Below, piece by piece: positions 17,701 through 24,566 of a DNA stretch of 64,000 nt. The first letter of the stretch is position 1. The number at the start of each line of letters is the position of its first letter. The notes under the pieces were generated by a model. The model did not search any database, was not told the origin of the DNA, and worked only from the letters and a program-made list of their open reading frames with translations. Source of the stretch: AV80 sp035536995 (GTDB lineage Bacteria; Verrucomicrobiota; Verrucomicrobiia; Chthoniobacterales; UBA10450); contig DATLNB010000001.1 of assembly GCA_035536995.1 (NCBI GenBank), positions 62,001 to 126,000 of the forward strand, read 5' to 3'. A program made the translations under genes and the position numbers.

Positions 17701-19557
17701 CGTCCCGGCACCGTTCGGGTTATATTCGTTGACAATGGTGTGTCGAACGCCATCGCCTGGATCAGTCGGCAAAGTCGTTTTCGTCACCTGCCCGCGCGTA
17801 TTATACGCGTAGTTGACGGTGTAGGCGGCATCTATTTCGGACGCCCCTCTTGCATCGGTGACACCGGTAACACGATCTAGTAAATCATAAGAATAGCGAA
17901 CATTAGGGTTCCCAACAACATGATCGGGATCCCTGTATGTTTTCATCAATCCGCGGGTATCGTATGTCCATGCTTTCACCCCTCCGGCCTTTAAACGGTG
18001 TGTGATTACAAGTCCGTAACCGTAGGGATCGTAGCCAAAAGTTTCCCACGAATCATCCGGATACTCTATTCGAGTGATCCTCTTGTTAGCATCGCGGAAA
18101 TATTTAGTTTCGTGTCCGGCCTCGTCGGTCACGCTGTAAAGATAATAGGGATTATTCGCATCGCGATTGTTAGCATCGGGGCAAGTCGCCCAGCCGTATT
18201 TGTATTGAATAGTGCCACGGGGAGAGTTCGGTGGAGTGTCGCCGGGAGTGAGGGGAAACTGAATCTGGGTTACCGCACCTGTAAGCGGATTATTTGTGAG
18301 ATTTGTCGTGTTGCCGCGACCGTCGGTGTGTGAGTTAACATATCCCGCCTGATCGCGCGTCTGTGAGCTAGGTATCCCTTTGAAGTCAGTCCAAGTAGAC
18401 AAACGGCCATTGAAATAGGAGAATGTTCTGGAGGGCCCGTCGCCTCGTTCCTCCCTCCGCGTATCTGCGTCAACCACCACCAAATGCGAAACAGGAATGC
18501 CATCGCCATTCGCTTCGGTCTCCATCTGCGCGTACACAGGAGGAGTGCCGTCGAGATTGTTGACGATGCGATATTTATAGTTGATCCGTTTCATCGCGCC
18601 CGGGTACATTGGGTCGTCGCAGACCGCCAAGAGGGGTGAGGCGTTTGCGCTTCCGACATTGGGCGAACGGTAAGTGTATGTTGCAGTGAGGGGGGGATCG
18701 CTTGGTCCGCCATAGTAAGAGTTATACGTCACTCCCGTGAGAAGCGTGTATGCTATCGTTCCGGGGGGAAATGTCTGGCTCTGGTGCGTATAATGCACCT
18801 CCCGGTTATCGCTCCCTTTGATGTAATCGAGGACTGTCTGCCCTCCGACTACCGTGTAAAATAGCTGGATAGACCTGCCTGCCGGTTCTACCAACTTCTT
18901 CAGCATTCCGTCAGGATAGTACTCTAATGCCGTCCTCAAGCCATGAGGGTCAATGATGGCGCGTGCCGTAAAGGAATACTCAAACCAGTCGGACTGATTT
19001 ACTAGCTCCGGATCATGGGCGTGGAAGGTTCGGATACCCGAGAATTCGACCTTTCCCCCGTCCGGCAAAATCAAATAGCAAAGACCGTCTGAGCTATTCC
19101 ACGGCTTGAAGCGCTCTTTGATTCCCAGCCCTCCCCGGTAATATATGTCGGACCAACTAAAAGTAAAGGTCTCTCGTCGGCCATCCGGAAAGTGGACAAT
19201 ATACGTTGGCGTGGTGCCAACGGCGACCTCGATATTCTCGATGGACCAACTGTGGGAATAAAGCCATCCCGGCGTGCGGGTATTCCATGTCCGGGAAAAG
19301 CTGAGGCCATATTGTCCAACCGCGCCACTGATGACCAGATCTGTAACGCTCCGCACGGCATTGCCCGTATATGGATCGTAAGAGCCGCCAGTGGTCACGC
19401 TTCCATTAAATTCTCCGCTTGGACCCGTTGGGTTATCATTACCCACTTGACCATGGGCGCTGGGGCGAGACGAGAAGGCGCAGCATGCGATGACAACTGA
19501 GAGGAAAACCCTTCGCATTTTGCCCAGCCTCGGGGCTTTCATGGCCTTACAGTTCAT
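14761..19557 (-). CDS. RHS/YD-repeat protein with HExxH C-terminal tip
   Basis: 1598 residues. The ATG at 19557 overlaps the stop of the upstream gene as TAATG, which fixes the start; a longer frame to 19659 is less likely. After the leader (MRRVFLSVVIACCAF... from about residue 14) comes a DUF6531-like N-terminal module (GLSFSRTWNTRTPGWLYSHSW). Then follow a long array of YD repeats (YDAAGRLKHI, YDADGNRKSL and similar) and the RHS core end (GRFMQADPLGFAAGDGNLYRY). The variable C-terminal ~150 residues carry H1547-E-L-Y-H1551 in AFAHELYHVHNG, a zinc-metallopeptidase HExxH motif. RHS proteins commonly deliver such tips as contact-dependent toxins, which suggests a secreted or surface-exposed proteolytic toxin. 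A Gly/Ser-rich linker separates core and tip. Confidence 0.85.
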   Translation of the reverse strand: MNCKAMKAPRLGKMRRVFLSVVIACCAFSSRPSAHGQVGNDNPTGPSGEFNGSVTTGGSYDPYTGNAVRSVTDLVISGAVGQYGLSFSRTWNTRTPGWLYSHSWSIENIEVAVGTTPTYIVHFPDGRRETFTFSWSDIYYRGGLGIKERFKPWNSSDGLCYLILPDGGKVEFSGIRTFHAHDPELVNQSDWFEYSFTARAIIDPHGLRTALEYYPDGMLKKLVEPAGRSIQLFYTVVGGQTVLDYIKGSDNREVHYTHQSQTFPPGTIAYTLLTGVTYNSYYGGPSDPPLTATYTYRSPNVGSANASPLLAVCDDPMYPGAMKRINYKYRIVNNLDGTPPVYAQMETEANGDGIPVSHLVVVDADTRREERGDGPSRTFSYFNGRLSTWTDFKGIPSSQTRDQAGYVNSHTDGRGNTTNLTNNPLTGAVTQIQFPLTPGDTPPNSPRGTIQYKYGWATCPDANNRDANNPYYLYSVTDEAGHETKYFRDANKRITRIEYPDDSWETFGYDPYGYGLVITHRLKAGGVKAWTYDTRGLMKTYRDPDHVVGNPNVRYSYDLLDRVTGVTDARGASEIDAAYTVNYAYNTRGQVTKTTLPTDPGDGVRHTIVNEYNPNGAGTLTSITDPLGYVTSYTYDDYRRIRTITTPRRSPGDNTPRTISTFYDTFQRPINDYTHADSNPTRIELQSGKLIKALYDANRRRTSVTHSAADGTTDSATTSMDYDNAGNMTMIKESDPQTGAPSAARVTTRAYDERNRVMSILDALSKSTSYKYDAFGRTYSIERPNGQIVRYEDYDGLNRPLRERIIQAPTPDAVTNYTWSAGGPMQTRLDPNGKLYTFEYDDLARLKTRTYPSDSGGIARSESYTYNSITGTVTTYKNRAGRTQTFAYDTFNRPIGFTWDDGYTSGQTMGYDAASRLKHITNADATIELAYYDDNLLKSHRELTGSNYDHTNIYTYDADGNRKSLTYPFGSLYKYSYTGRNQLKGILNAGDVGLVSYDYDRAGNRKTRGLYNGVVTDYAPVDALNRSAWMRHVMNGVEVARFDYAFDEVNRLKYEQRDAGLADGFSYDKSGQVTGFNANGSLSNQVVTGGSEVTSLVYDPAGNRTQVTRNGAPGTWTPNDLNEYTSVSGAPATWDATANLETYDGWTYTYDAQSRLTAAVKGANSVEFWYDGLNRQIARRINQDNNKIVRNVWDGWNLLEERDRYDNLLNYYIHGAQTDEIVVRAGGVSGDIWYTQDGRGNTSHLFDYSSIKERYIYRFSGEPQIFDGSGILKTSSPLKNRFMFSGREWHQELGVYDYRNRFYHPSLGRFMQADPLGFAAGDGNLYRYCGGDSVNSADPSGLLSREQALQNEAINPGGPGGWGDYNWNLGGSNAQWSGSATQGFWSNPDGTPTAGWNGRQSGSTSGGAGNGGGPWSGAGGGGRSRGGSAGSSSPTGPGYTTIYIQDNDTLATLHVFVIGSPAAVPNVAGQWSFLPIITNSPGAMLARATNWIAARHPELRPRQNQPVLGSAQDGRPAGTSINPFNRVITLDPSALRSDAAYVEAFAHELYHVHNGWLKDLFIWFGQGPQQLDPSGFHQRVYQQSDAVLLEYLNGLNGR

Positions 19558-20054
19558 TAGGGTCGTCCTCCCTCGCTCTGAGGAACGACAAATTGCAGGA
19601 TTGCCGATCTCTGACGGATGGTCACCGCGACCCGATAAAGGCCCGGAAGAGCGCCACACCGAAAGGAAACCTTAGTGGTTGCACCGCGAGAAGTTGGATC
19701 AACAGCGACTACGCCGCCATCCATCGGATAAACATCGAGAATGGCCTCGCCCATGGTTGAAGGCACCCGCAATTCGATTCGCACGGTTTCGCCGGCAGAT
19801 ATTTCGATCGGTTGAAAATTCGAATGCCGCGCAACCAACTTGTATCCGCCGCCATCCGCGCGCGTAAGTGTGGCTCCGATTTCAGCGACAGGGGGGAGCC
19901 CTTGGCCCCAAACGCGCGAGACGGCAAGGACCGTTACAACAAACGCTGTCGCGATCGCAGACGCTCGAAGTACCGGCGCTTTGCGGCGACGCCGGTGGTC
20001 CCATTCTAGGTAATTTTGCGGTCTTAGCAGGTTCTCAATCATACAATTGTCCAC
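19557..20054 (-). CDS. Membrane-anchored partner encoded upstream of RHS
   Basis: 165 residues. After about 28 basic cytoplasmic residues there is one transmembrane helix (ASAIATAFVVTVLAVSRVWG) and then a ~110-residue exported beta-sandwich-like domain. Its stop overlaps the RHS start by one base, so the two are translationally coupled. Possibly it helps export or anchor the RHS protein. The family is not recognised. Confidence 0.6.
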   Translation of the reverse strand: MDNCMIENLLRPQNYLEWDHRRRRKAPVLRASAIATAFVVTVLAVSRVWGQGLPPVAEIGATLTRADGGGYKLVARHSNFQPIEISAGETVRIELRVPSTMGEAILDVYPMDGGVVAVDPTSRGATTKVSFRCGALPGLYRVAVTIRQRSAILQFVVPQSEGGRP

Positions 20055-20134
20055 AGGGGTGGTGTCGGTCTAGGCCTGGAGGGCGGGCGAAAGGAATACG
20101 AGGTGGGGGTTAACGTGGGAGCAGGAGGAAACGG

Positions 20135-20440
20135 TTACGCCGTGGAGGGAATTCTAGGGGCACCCAAGTGTGGGTGCGGCGCCGAGTAGACAAGCAAGCG
20201 CAGGCCTTGGCAATACTTTTTTTGCGGCGGGCGATTCTTTCTGTCGAAGCACTCCATCACCGTGTAAAGAGGTTTGGGGGCGCGGCACCATTCGTCGAGA
20301 ATCGCTGTGAGCAGTTCGTCGGATCGCACAGCGAACAGTCGTCCGTTTCGGTGAGCATCCACACAATGCAGAAGCTCACCGAAACTTTCGTTGTGATGAA
20401 CTGCCGTAGGACGACCCAAACCCATGCAAACGAGACGCAA
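20135..20440 (-). CDS. Small hypothetical protein (uncertain)
   Basis: 101 residues with a helical middle (SFGELLHCVDAHRNGRL, DELLTAILDEW). It overlaps the start of the broken SNase gene head to head by 17 bases. There is no strong ribosome-binding site. I keep it because its composition is protein-like, but a non-coding explanation is equally possible. Confidence 0.3.
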   Translation of the reverse strand: MRLVCMGLGRPTAVHHNESFGELLHCVDAHRNGRLFAVRSDELLTAILDEWCRAPKPLYTVMECFDRKNRPPQKKYCQGLRLLVYSAPHPHLGAPRIPSTA

Positions 20441-21009
20441 TCAGCTCCGGATATTTGGCACCGGCGGGCTGCTTTGTTCGCTCGTCCTGGGCATCCACGC
20501 CCCTGTTGTCGCTCAGACCGCTCCACAGGCCAAGCCATTCGAGCGTTTCGAGGGCTCCGTGTTGGAGCCCGACGAATGGACCGATGGCGATAGTTTTCGC
20601 GTTCGGTTACGGACGGTCGTTTGGAAACATTTCGGCTGTATTTTGTGGAAACAACCGAATTACGGTCGCACTCGACTCGCTCAGATGAGCAAGCCGCGTA
20701 CTTCGGCATTACTCGGGCAGCAGCCATCGATCTTGGCAAGGAAGCGAAAGCTTTCACCCCCCGCGCTCTTTCGCGACCGTTTACGATTATACTCGCTGGC
20801 ATCCAGTCTTCGGCCCACGGCGACACTGCGCTGTCGTCATTACGGCAGAAGGAAGCGATTTGGCCGAACTGCTGGTGAGAAACGGTTTGGCGCGCATTTA
20901 TGGGACGCGCACACCGCTACCGGACGGGCGAGACTCCCGCTCGTATCGGGAAAACCTGGCGCAATTGGACCGCCTGGCGAAGCAGGAACGGATTGGAGGC
21001 TGGCGCTGA
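20424..21009 (+). pseudogene. Broken secreted thermonuclease-like (SNase) gene
   Basis: The N-terminal leader (LLCSLVLGIHAPVVAQ) and FEGSVLEPDEW.DGDSFRVRL begin in one frame. The sequence continues as ETFRLYFVETTELRSHSTR and AIDLGKEAKAF in a second frame from about 20621. It finishes as RRHCAVVITAEGSDLAELLV, GLARIYGTR and LAKQERIGGW in a third frame, stopping at 21009. Concatenated, this is a near-complete SNase-like fold with the DGDSFRVRL, RLYFVE and IYG signatures. Two frameshifts (near 20610-20640 and 20785-20800) destroy it. Confidence 0.65.
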
Positions 21010-21072
21010 GTTGCTGACAGCGGTTGATGAAAGGTCGCACTTCACACCTCCCCGAGTTGCTCTCGTTCGAGC

Positions 21073-21555
21073 CTAATAAGTGACTTGCCTTGGCAAAGTT
21101 TTTGCCGCCTCGATCCATTCCGCAACTTGCTTCTCGGCGGGCACTCGGCCGGTCAACTTCTTCGCGTCGTTAACCCCTTTCAGCTTCGCTGCGAGGTTCG
21201 CCGCGTTACGTTTGGCGAGCTCGGCCACGGAATCGACCCCGGCCGCTTCGAGCAGTTCCGCCGTCTGCCCAGCGATTCCTTTGATACGGAAGAGGTCCGC
21301 GTAATTCACAAACTTTAGGATTTGGGCGGCCGGCACGCCGCTCTTTGCCGCCAAATCCTCGCGGCCTGTTGGCGTCGCTCCCTGGCGCAGCAATTCATCC
21401 ACGCTGGTCACACCAGCAGCCTTAAGTTTCGCCTCGGTGGCCGCACCGATCCCTTGGATCGAAGTCAGGTTTCCTTTGGCCGCTTTCGGCTTGTCGGCCG
21501 CCTCAATAGTGAACGCGAGCAACCCCACCAACAAAAGAACAAGAAACAGTTTCAT
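21073..21555 (-). CDS. Secreted helix-hairpin-helix protein (DUF4332-like)
   Basis: From MKLFLVLLLVGLLAFTIEA (160 residues; a Met 24 codons earlier precedes unlikely sequence). A signal peptide is followed by two helix-hairpin-helix pairs. The first is TSIQGIGAATEAKLKAAGV. The second is FRIKGIAGQTAELLEAAGV; each is followed by helical VDEL or VAEL segments, as in DUF4332. HhH units bind DNA non-specifically. The neighbouring SNase pseudogene would have given a plausible extracellular DNA-processing pair. It is convergent with that pseudogene. Confidence 0.65.
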   Translation of the reverse strand: MKLFLVLLLVGLLAFTIEAADKPKAAKGNLTSIQGIGAATEAKLKAAGVTSVDELLRQGATPTGREDLAAKSGVPAAQILKFVNYADLFRIKGIAGQTAELLEAAGVDSVAELAKRNAANLAAKLKGVNDAKKLTGRVPAEKQVAEWIEAAKTLPRQVTY

Positions 21556-21693
21556 GCGGCGAGCGTACGGAGAAAACCCGTCTTCGCCAGCAGGATCGAC
21601 AACGCGCCGCGCTGACTCTCTCCCCATATTGCTCGAAACAATCCGCGAGCGCGTGGATCACGCGAACACGTGACTCAAATCATCTGAGGAGAT

Positions 21694-21792
21694 TTACTCT
21701 TTTCGGCGTGATTGGGGTCTTCGCAATTCCCCGGCGGCGGTGCGTGCATTGAAGCGTGCGATCTCTGATCGGAGGATGTAAACGCGTCCGAC
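21694..21792 (-). pseudogene. Remnant of excisionase-like HTH gene, copy 2
   Basis: The minus strand encodes GRVYILRSEIARFNARTAAGE and stops at 21694. This matches only the last third of the intact gene at 26861-27103. Copy 1 lies at 11081-11267 in the same orientation, and copies 1 and 2 also share sequence past the stop codon (CTGAGGAGATTT). The PIN-like gene starts 36 bases beyond the homology edge. Confidence 0.6.
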
Positions 21793-21827
21793 GCCGGTAT
21801 TATAGGTTCAATCCGGACATCGTTGCA

Positions 21828-23138
21828 ATGAATGTGATCTACCTAGACCAGAACTTCGCCATCACGTTTGCCGAAAAAAGCGAATCAAACCCGAAATACG
21901 CCGAAGCGCGAGAGGCCGTGCTGTCGGCAGTGGCATCTGGGACGGCAGTGTTCCCGTACAGCGAGCTTCATCTGATCGAATCTGCTGCCATGGATCTCGA
22001 CGGGCGGACTAGGGTCGCCGAATTATGGGACACGGTAAGCGGCGGTTTCCGCTTCTGTCAGCAGAAGCACATCCGTAGTTCGCAATTCAAAGATCTGCTT
22101 CTAGGAAAGTCCATTCGACTCAAGCCGCATCTGGTCACGTATCGCGAGGAAACAACGTTTGGCTACTGGATCTACTCCCACGAGCCGGAGTCCGCGAGGC
22201 AGCGAAGTGAGCAGCTTCGTGCTGTGGTTGAGCGTTGGTCTCGGCTTAAACGCGACGAGATCGACGGGAAAATTAGCAGGGAAGAAGCTAATACGCTGCC
22301 CAAACTTGTTCTTCAACTCTTGTCGAGAATGCTCCGCCACGAAATGCCTTCACTCGGTGAGCTTCAATCGGAATATGTCGACATTTCAAGTGAGCTTTCG
22401 TGGACGCTTCGCGACCTTGGACATGGGGACGATACATTGGGTGAAGCCGTCAAGTTCATGCAACAACACGCTCTTGAAGTTCCAGCTATAGCGATCGAAT
22501 GCACCGGACTAGAAGTATTGGCTGAGCGGTATGCCATAGACAACCCTCAGCCTAGTGCTGTCCGAAAATCGCAACTTGATCACGACAGCTACGACTTAGA
22601 GGCACTTTCAAACTATGTCCCGTACTGCACAGCCGGCACTACGGATGCAAAAGCTTCGGGTATCATCCAAGCGGCGTACAGGAAGCTGAAAACCGAACCG
22701 CCCGCCATCTTCACGCTCCGCCAGATCGAGGCGTTCACTACGTTTGTTAGGAATTTGCCTTCAGTGACGACACTTGACCCTGCGTCCGAAGCGATGCGCG
22801 ACGGGGTGCAGTGCCTCATTTTGACACGCGCAAAGCCTGAAAAACTGATCAGCCGTGAGTCATTCCCTTCCGAAAATGGTATCGAGCGTGAAATGTTGCC
22901 CACAGGCGGCCTCAAGGTTTTATCCCGCGTGAAGGTTGCTTGGGCGTCTCTACTTCGCGCGTTGCAACGGCTCGAGGATGAACTTGAAGATGCGCCGGGA
23001 GGGGATGGCGTTCTTTATGGATTCATGTGCGCGGACGATACCGCTGACCTCCGGTTCAAAGTGGACATTCCGTTCGGCATGTTTGAACTCGCGCAGGAAG
23101 ACATTGAGCGGAGCATCAAAAGCCGGGATGAGGGGTAG
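21828..23138 (+). CDS. Large PIN-like domain protein
   Basis: 436 residues from MNVIYLDQNFAI (21828); an upstream Met at 21756 runs into the HTH remnant. The start VIYLDQN, with Asp after a hydrophobic strand, and the late segment YVPYCTAGTTDAK, where TTD supplies a second acid after a strand, match the two ends of PIN-like nuclease domains. The ~230 residues between them are helical (LLSRMLRHEM...). The C-terminus carries no recognised motif. Likely an RNase-type enzyme. No antitoxin gene is adjacent, so it is not a simple toxin-antitoxin toxin. Confidence 0.55.
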   Translation: MNVIYLDQNFAITFAEKSESNPKYAEAREAVLSAVASGTAVFPYSELHLIESAAMDLDGRTRVAELWDTVSGGFRFCQQKHIRSSQFKDLLLGKSIRLKPHLVTYREETTFGYWIYSHEPESARQRSEQLRAVVERWSRLKRDEIDGKISREEANTLPKLVLQLLSRMLRHEMPSLGELQSEYVDISSELSWTLRDLGHGDDTLGEAVKFMQQHALEVPAIAIECTGLEVLAERYAIDNPQPSAVRKSQLDHDSYDLEALSNYVPYCTAGTTDAKASGIIQAAYRKLKTEPPAIFTLRQIEAFTTFVRNLPSVTTLDPASEAMRDGVQCLILTRAKPEKLISRESFPSENGIEREMLPTGGLKVLSRVKVAWASLLRALQRLEDELEDAPGGDGVLYGFMCADDTADLRFKVDIPFGMFELAQEDIERSIKSRDEG

Positions 23139-23322
23139 GAAGACGGGGCTTCCGGTTCTCCCGGTGCAACGTCGCGCAAGTGTGGGGTCCCCGGCATTGC
23201 CAATTCTACATTCCAAATCGGGCAGGAAAGCACTCGCACGTTAGCACCCGGTTGGTTGGCCTCTTACGGTCCTAAAGCCGGTGTCGCCACTTACTTTGAT
23301 CTTCGGCGACAGATTCCTCTTT

Positions 23323-23745
23323 TCATACAATCCGCTCAGCGGTCAAAGAAATCTTGTCGAACTCCCAAATCTCGACGTCATCTGGAATTAGATGGCCGTG
23401 CAGCCGCAAATACCGGGCGATAAGAGTCTCTTGCCGTCTGATGCCCTGCAGTCCGGTCTTGGGCACGAACAGCATTTTTTTGCACTGGGGTGCCGCAAGG
23501 AAATACAATAATGCTTCATTGATTGTCGCAATTTTCGCGGCCGGATTCCCACCGCTCTCCGTCCAATCGTAGTGCTTGCATTCGACAAGCACTAGTGGAC
23601 TTCCGAAATCAAACCGGTGCTTCTTCTCTCTCTTGGAAGAGATGCCGACCTCAATGGCGTATTCGGGTCCCACATTTATGCCTTTGCGAAGCAAGTGAGC
23701 GTGGACTTTATCTGCGAAATCGCGGACTTTCTCGTGCTGAGTCAT
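23323..23745 (-). CDS. Small PD-(D/E)XK nuclease
   Basis: 140 residues. D46 (RFDFGSP) and E55-x-K57 (LVECKHYDW) are the classic D-x8-ExK arrangement. The next helix is KIATINEALLYF, followed by a KMLFV strand, the Mrr/Holliday-resolvase-like order of the fold. It is the last gene of a three-gene minus-strand operon, 24 bases after the middle gene. Probable DNA endonuclease of a defence or element-encoded system. Confidence 0.65.
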   Translation of the reverse strand: MTQHEKVRDFADKVHAHLLRKGINVGPEYAIEVGISSKREKKHRFDFGSPLVLVECKHYDWTESGGNPAAKIATINEALLYFLAAPQCKKMLFVPKTGLQGIRRQETLIARYLRLHGHLIPDDVEIWEFDKISLTAERIV

Positions 23746-23769
23746 ATCACTTGGCGAGCGAAGCCAAGC

Positions 23770-24168
23770 TCACCCCCCCGCTTCGGCATTCGAGGCGGTG
23801 CCGTTATCGCCGCTATCCATCCACCCCATAGCCTTCATCTTGCGAACGATTAACTGCAACTCCTCCGCTGTCATCATTGGGGCGAATTGTCCCCAAGCCC
23901 ACTTCCCCTTTACGCGAGGTCGGTGTGCGATCATGTAATAGCCGATTCGGAACATCACCGGCCCGTTTTCGAAGCCTTGGCCTTCGTCAAGGGCAAGCTT
24001 CTGGATCAAGAACGCTTTCGCAGGATTGGAAGGCGCTTCAAATATTGCCTGGTCCTCCACTCGATAAATCAGCGGGCTGCCGTCGATTTTCTCCGTTCGC
24101 GTAATCCGGCCTCTGCGTGAGGCTGGCAGCGGAGGATACGCACTCTTCCCGTTCGGCAGATTTTTCAT
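23770..24168 (-). CDS. Hypothetical protein of the nuclease operon
   Basis: 132 residues, beginning 4 bases inside the end of the upstream gene (ATGA overlap), so translation is coupled. It is rich in Arg and Lys at the start (PASRRGRITRTEK) and has a mixed alpha/beta body, ending with a helical AEELQLIVRKMKAMGW. I do not recognise the family. Context suggests a subunit or regulator of the nuclease. Confidence 0.55.
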   Translation of the reverse strand: MKNLPNGKSAYPPLPASRRGRITRTEKIDGSPLIYRVEDQAIFEAPSNPAKAFLIQKLALDEGQGFENGPVMFRIGYYMIAHRPRVKGKWAWGQFAPMMTAEELQLIVRKMKAMGWMDSGDNGTASNAEAGG

Positions 24169-24437
24169 ATAGGCTTCCGTCTCCTGGATTCCAGATACAC
24201 CCGGTAGCCCGCTGCCTGATCTTCGTCGATAATCTCGTAGCCCGCCGGGAGATCAAGGTCCGCCCATGAATGGATTTCCTGGACGTCCATTGATTCTCCG
24301 ACCTCGTTCATGAGCGTGTCCCCTCCATCGGATTCCTGATCGTAGTCCTCGTCGAGGTCTGCGGCAGCGGCGTCGAGCGTTTGTCGGATAAGAACGTCTT
24401 TTGGCCACTCTGATTGCTGTTCATCGTCATTTCTCAT
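24165..24437 (-). CDS. Acidic small protein, first gene of the nuclease operon
   Basis: 90 residues with a very acidic centre (AADLDEDYDQESDGGD). Small acidic proteins encoded before nucleases can be inhibitors or DNA mimics, but nothing more specific is seen. It is divergent from the XRE-GTPase gene, and the shared ~130-base spacer holds a good inverted repeat. Confidence 0.55.
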   Translation of the reverse strand: MRNDDEQQSEWPKDVLIRQTLDAAAADLDEDYDQESDGGDTLMNEVGESMDVQEIHSWADLDLPAGYEIIDEDQAAGYRVYLESRRRKPI

Positions 24438-24515
24438 TCTTGGGCTTGGGTTTCGGTGCGCTCGAGATTCAGGGTGTAAAAACTAGCCGCCCCACCCCTT
24501 AAACTCAAACATACA

Positions 24516-24531
24516 GCAACAATTCTGTTGC
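24516..24531. promoter_or_regulatory. Inverted repeat, candidate XRE operator
   Basis: GCAACA-ATTC-TGTTGC is a perfect dyad (6-base arms, 4-base spacer). TGTTGCA at 24526-24532 pairs again with TGCAACA at 24555-24561, giving three related half-sites in the spacer between the nuclease operon and the XRE-GTPase gene. The last half-site lies just upstream of the GTPase start. The natural guess is autoregulation by the HTH domain of that protein. Confidence 0.5.
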
Positions 24532-24566
24532 ATTGTGAATGCTTTCTGCAAGTATGCAACAAAGAA

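Noticed and set aside
20168..20593. 141-codon plus-strand ORF over the SNase start
   Set aside because: Antisense and out of frame to the better-supported SNase reading.
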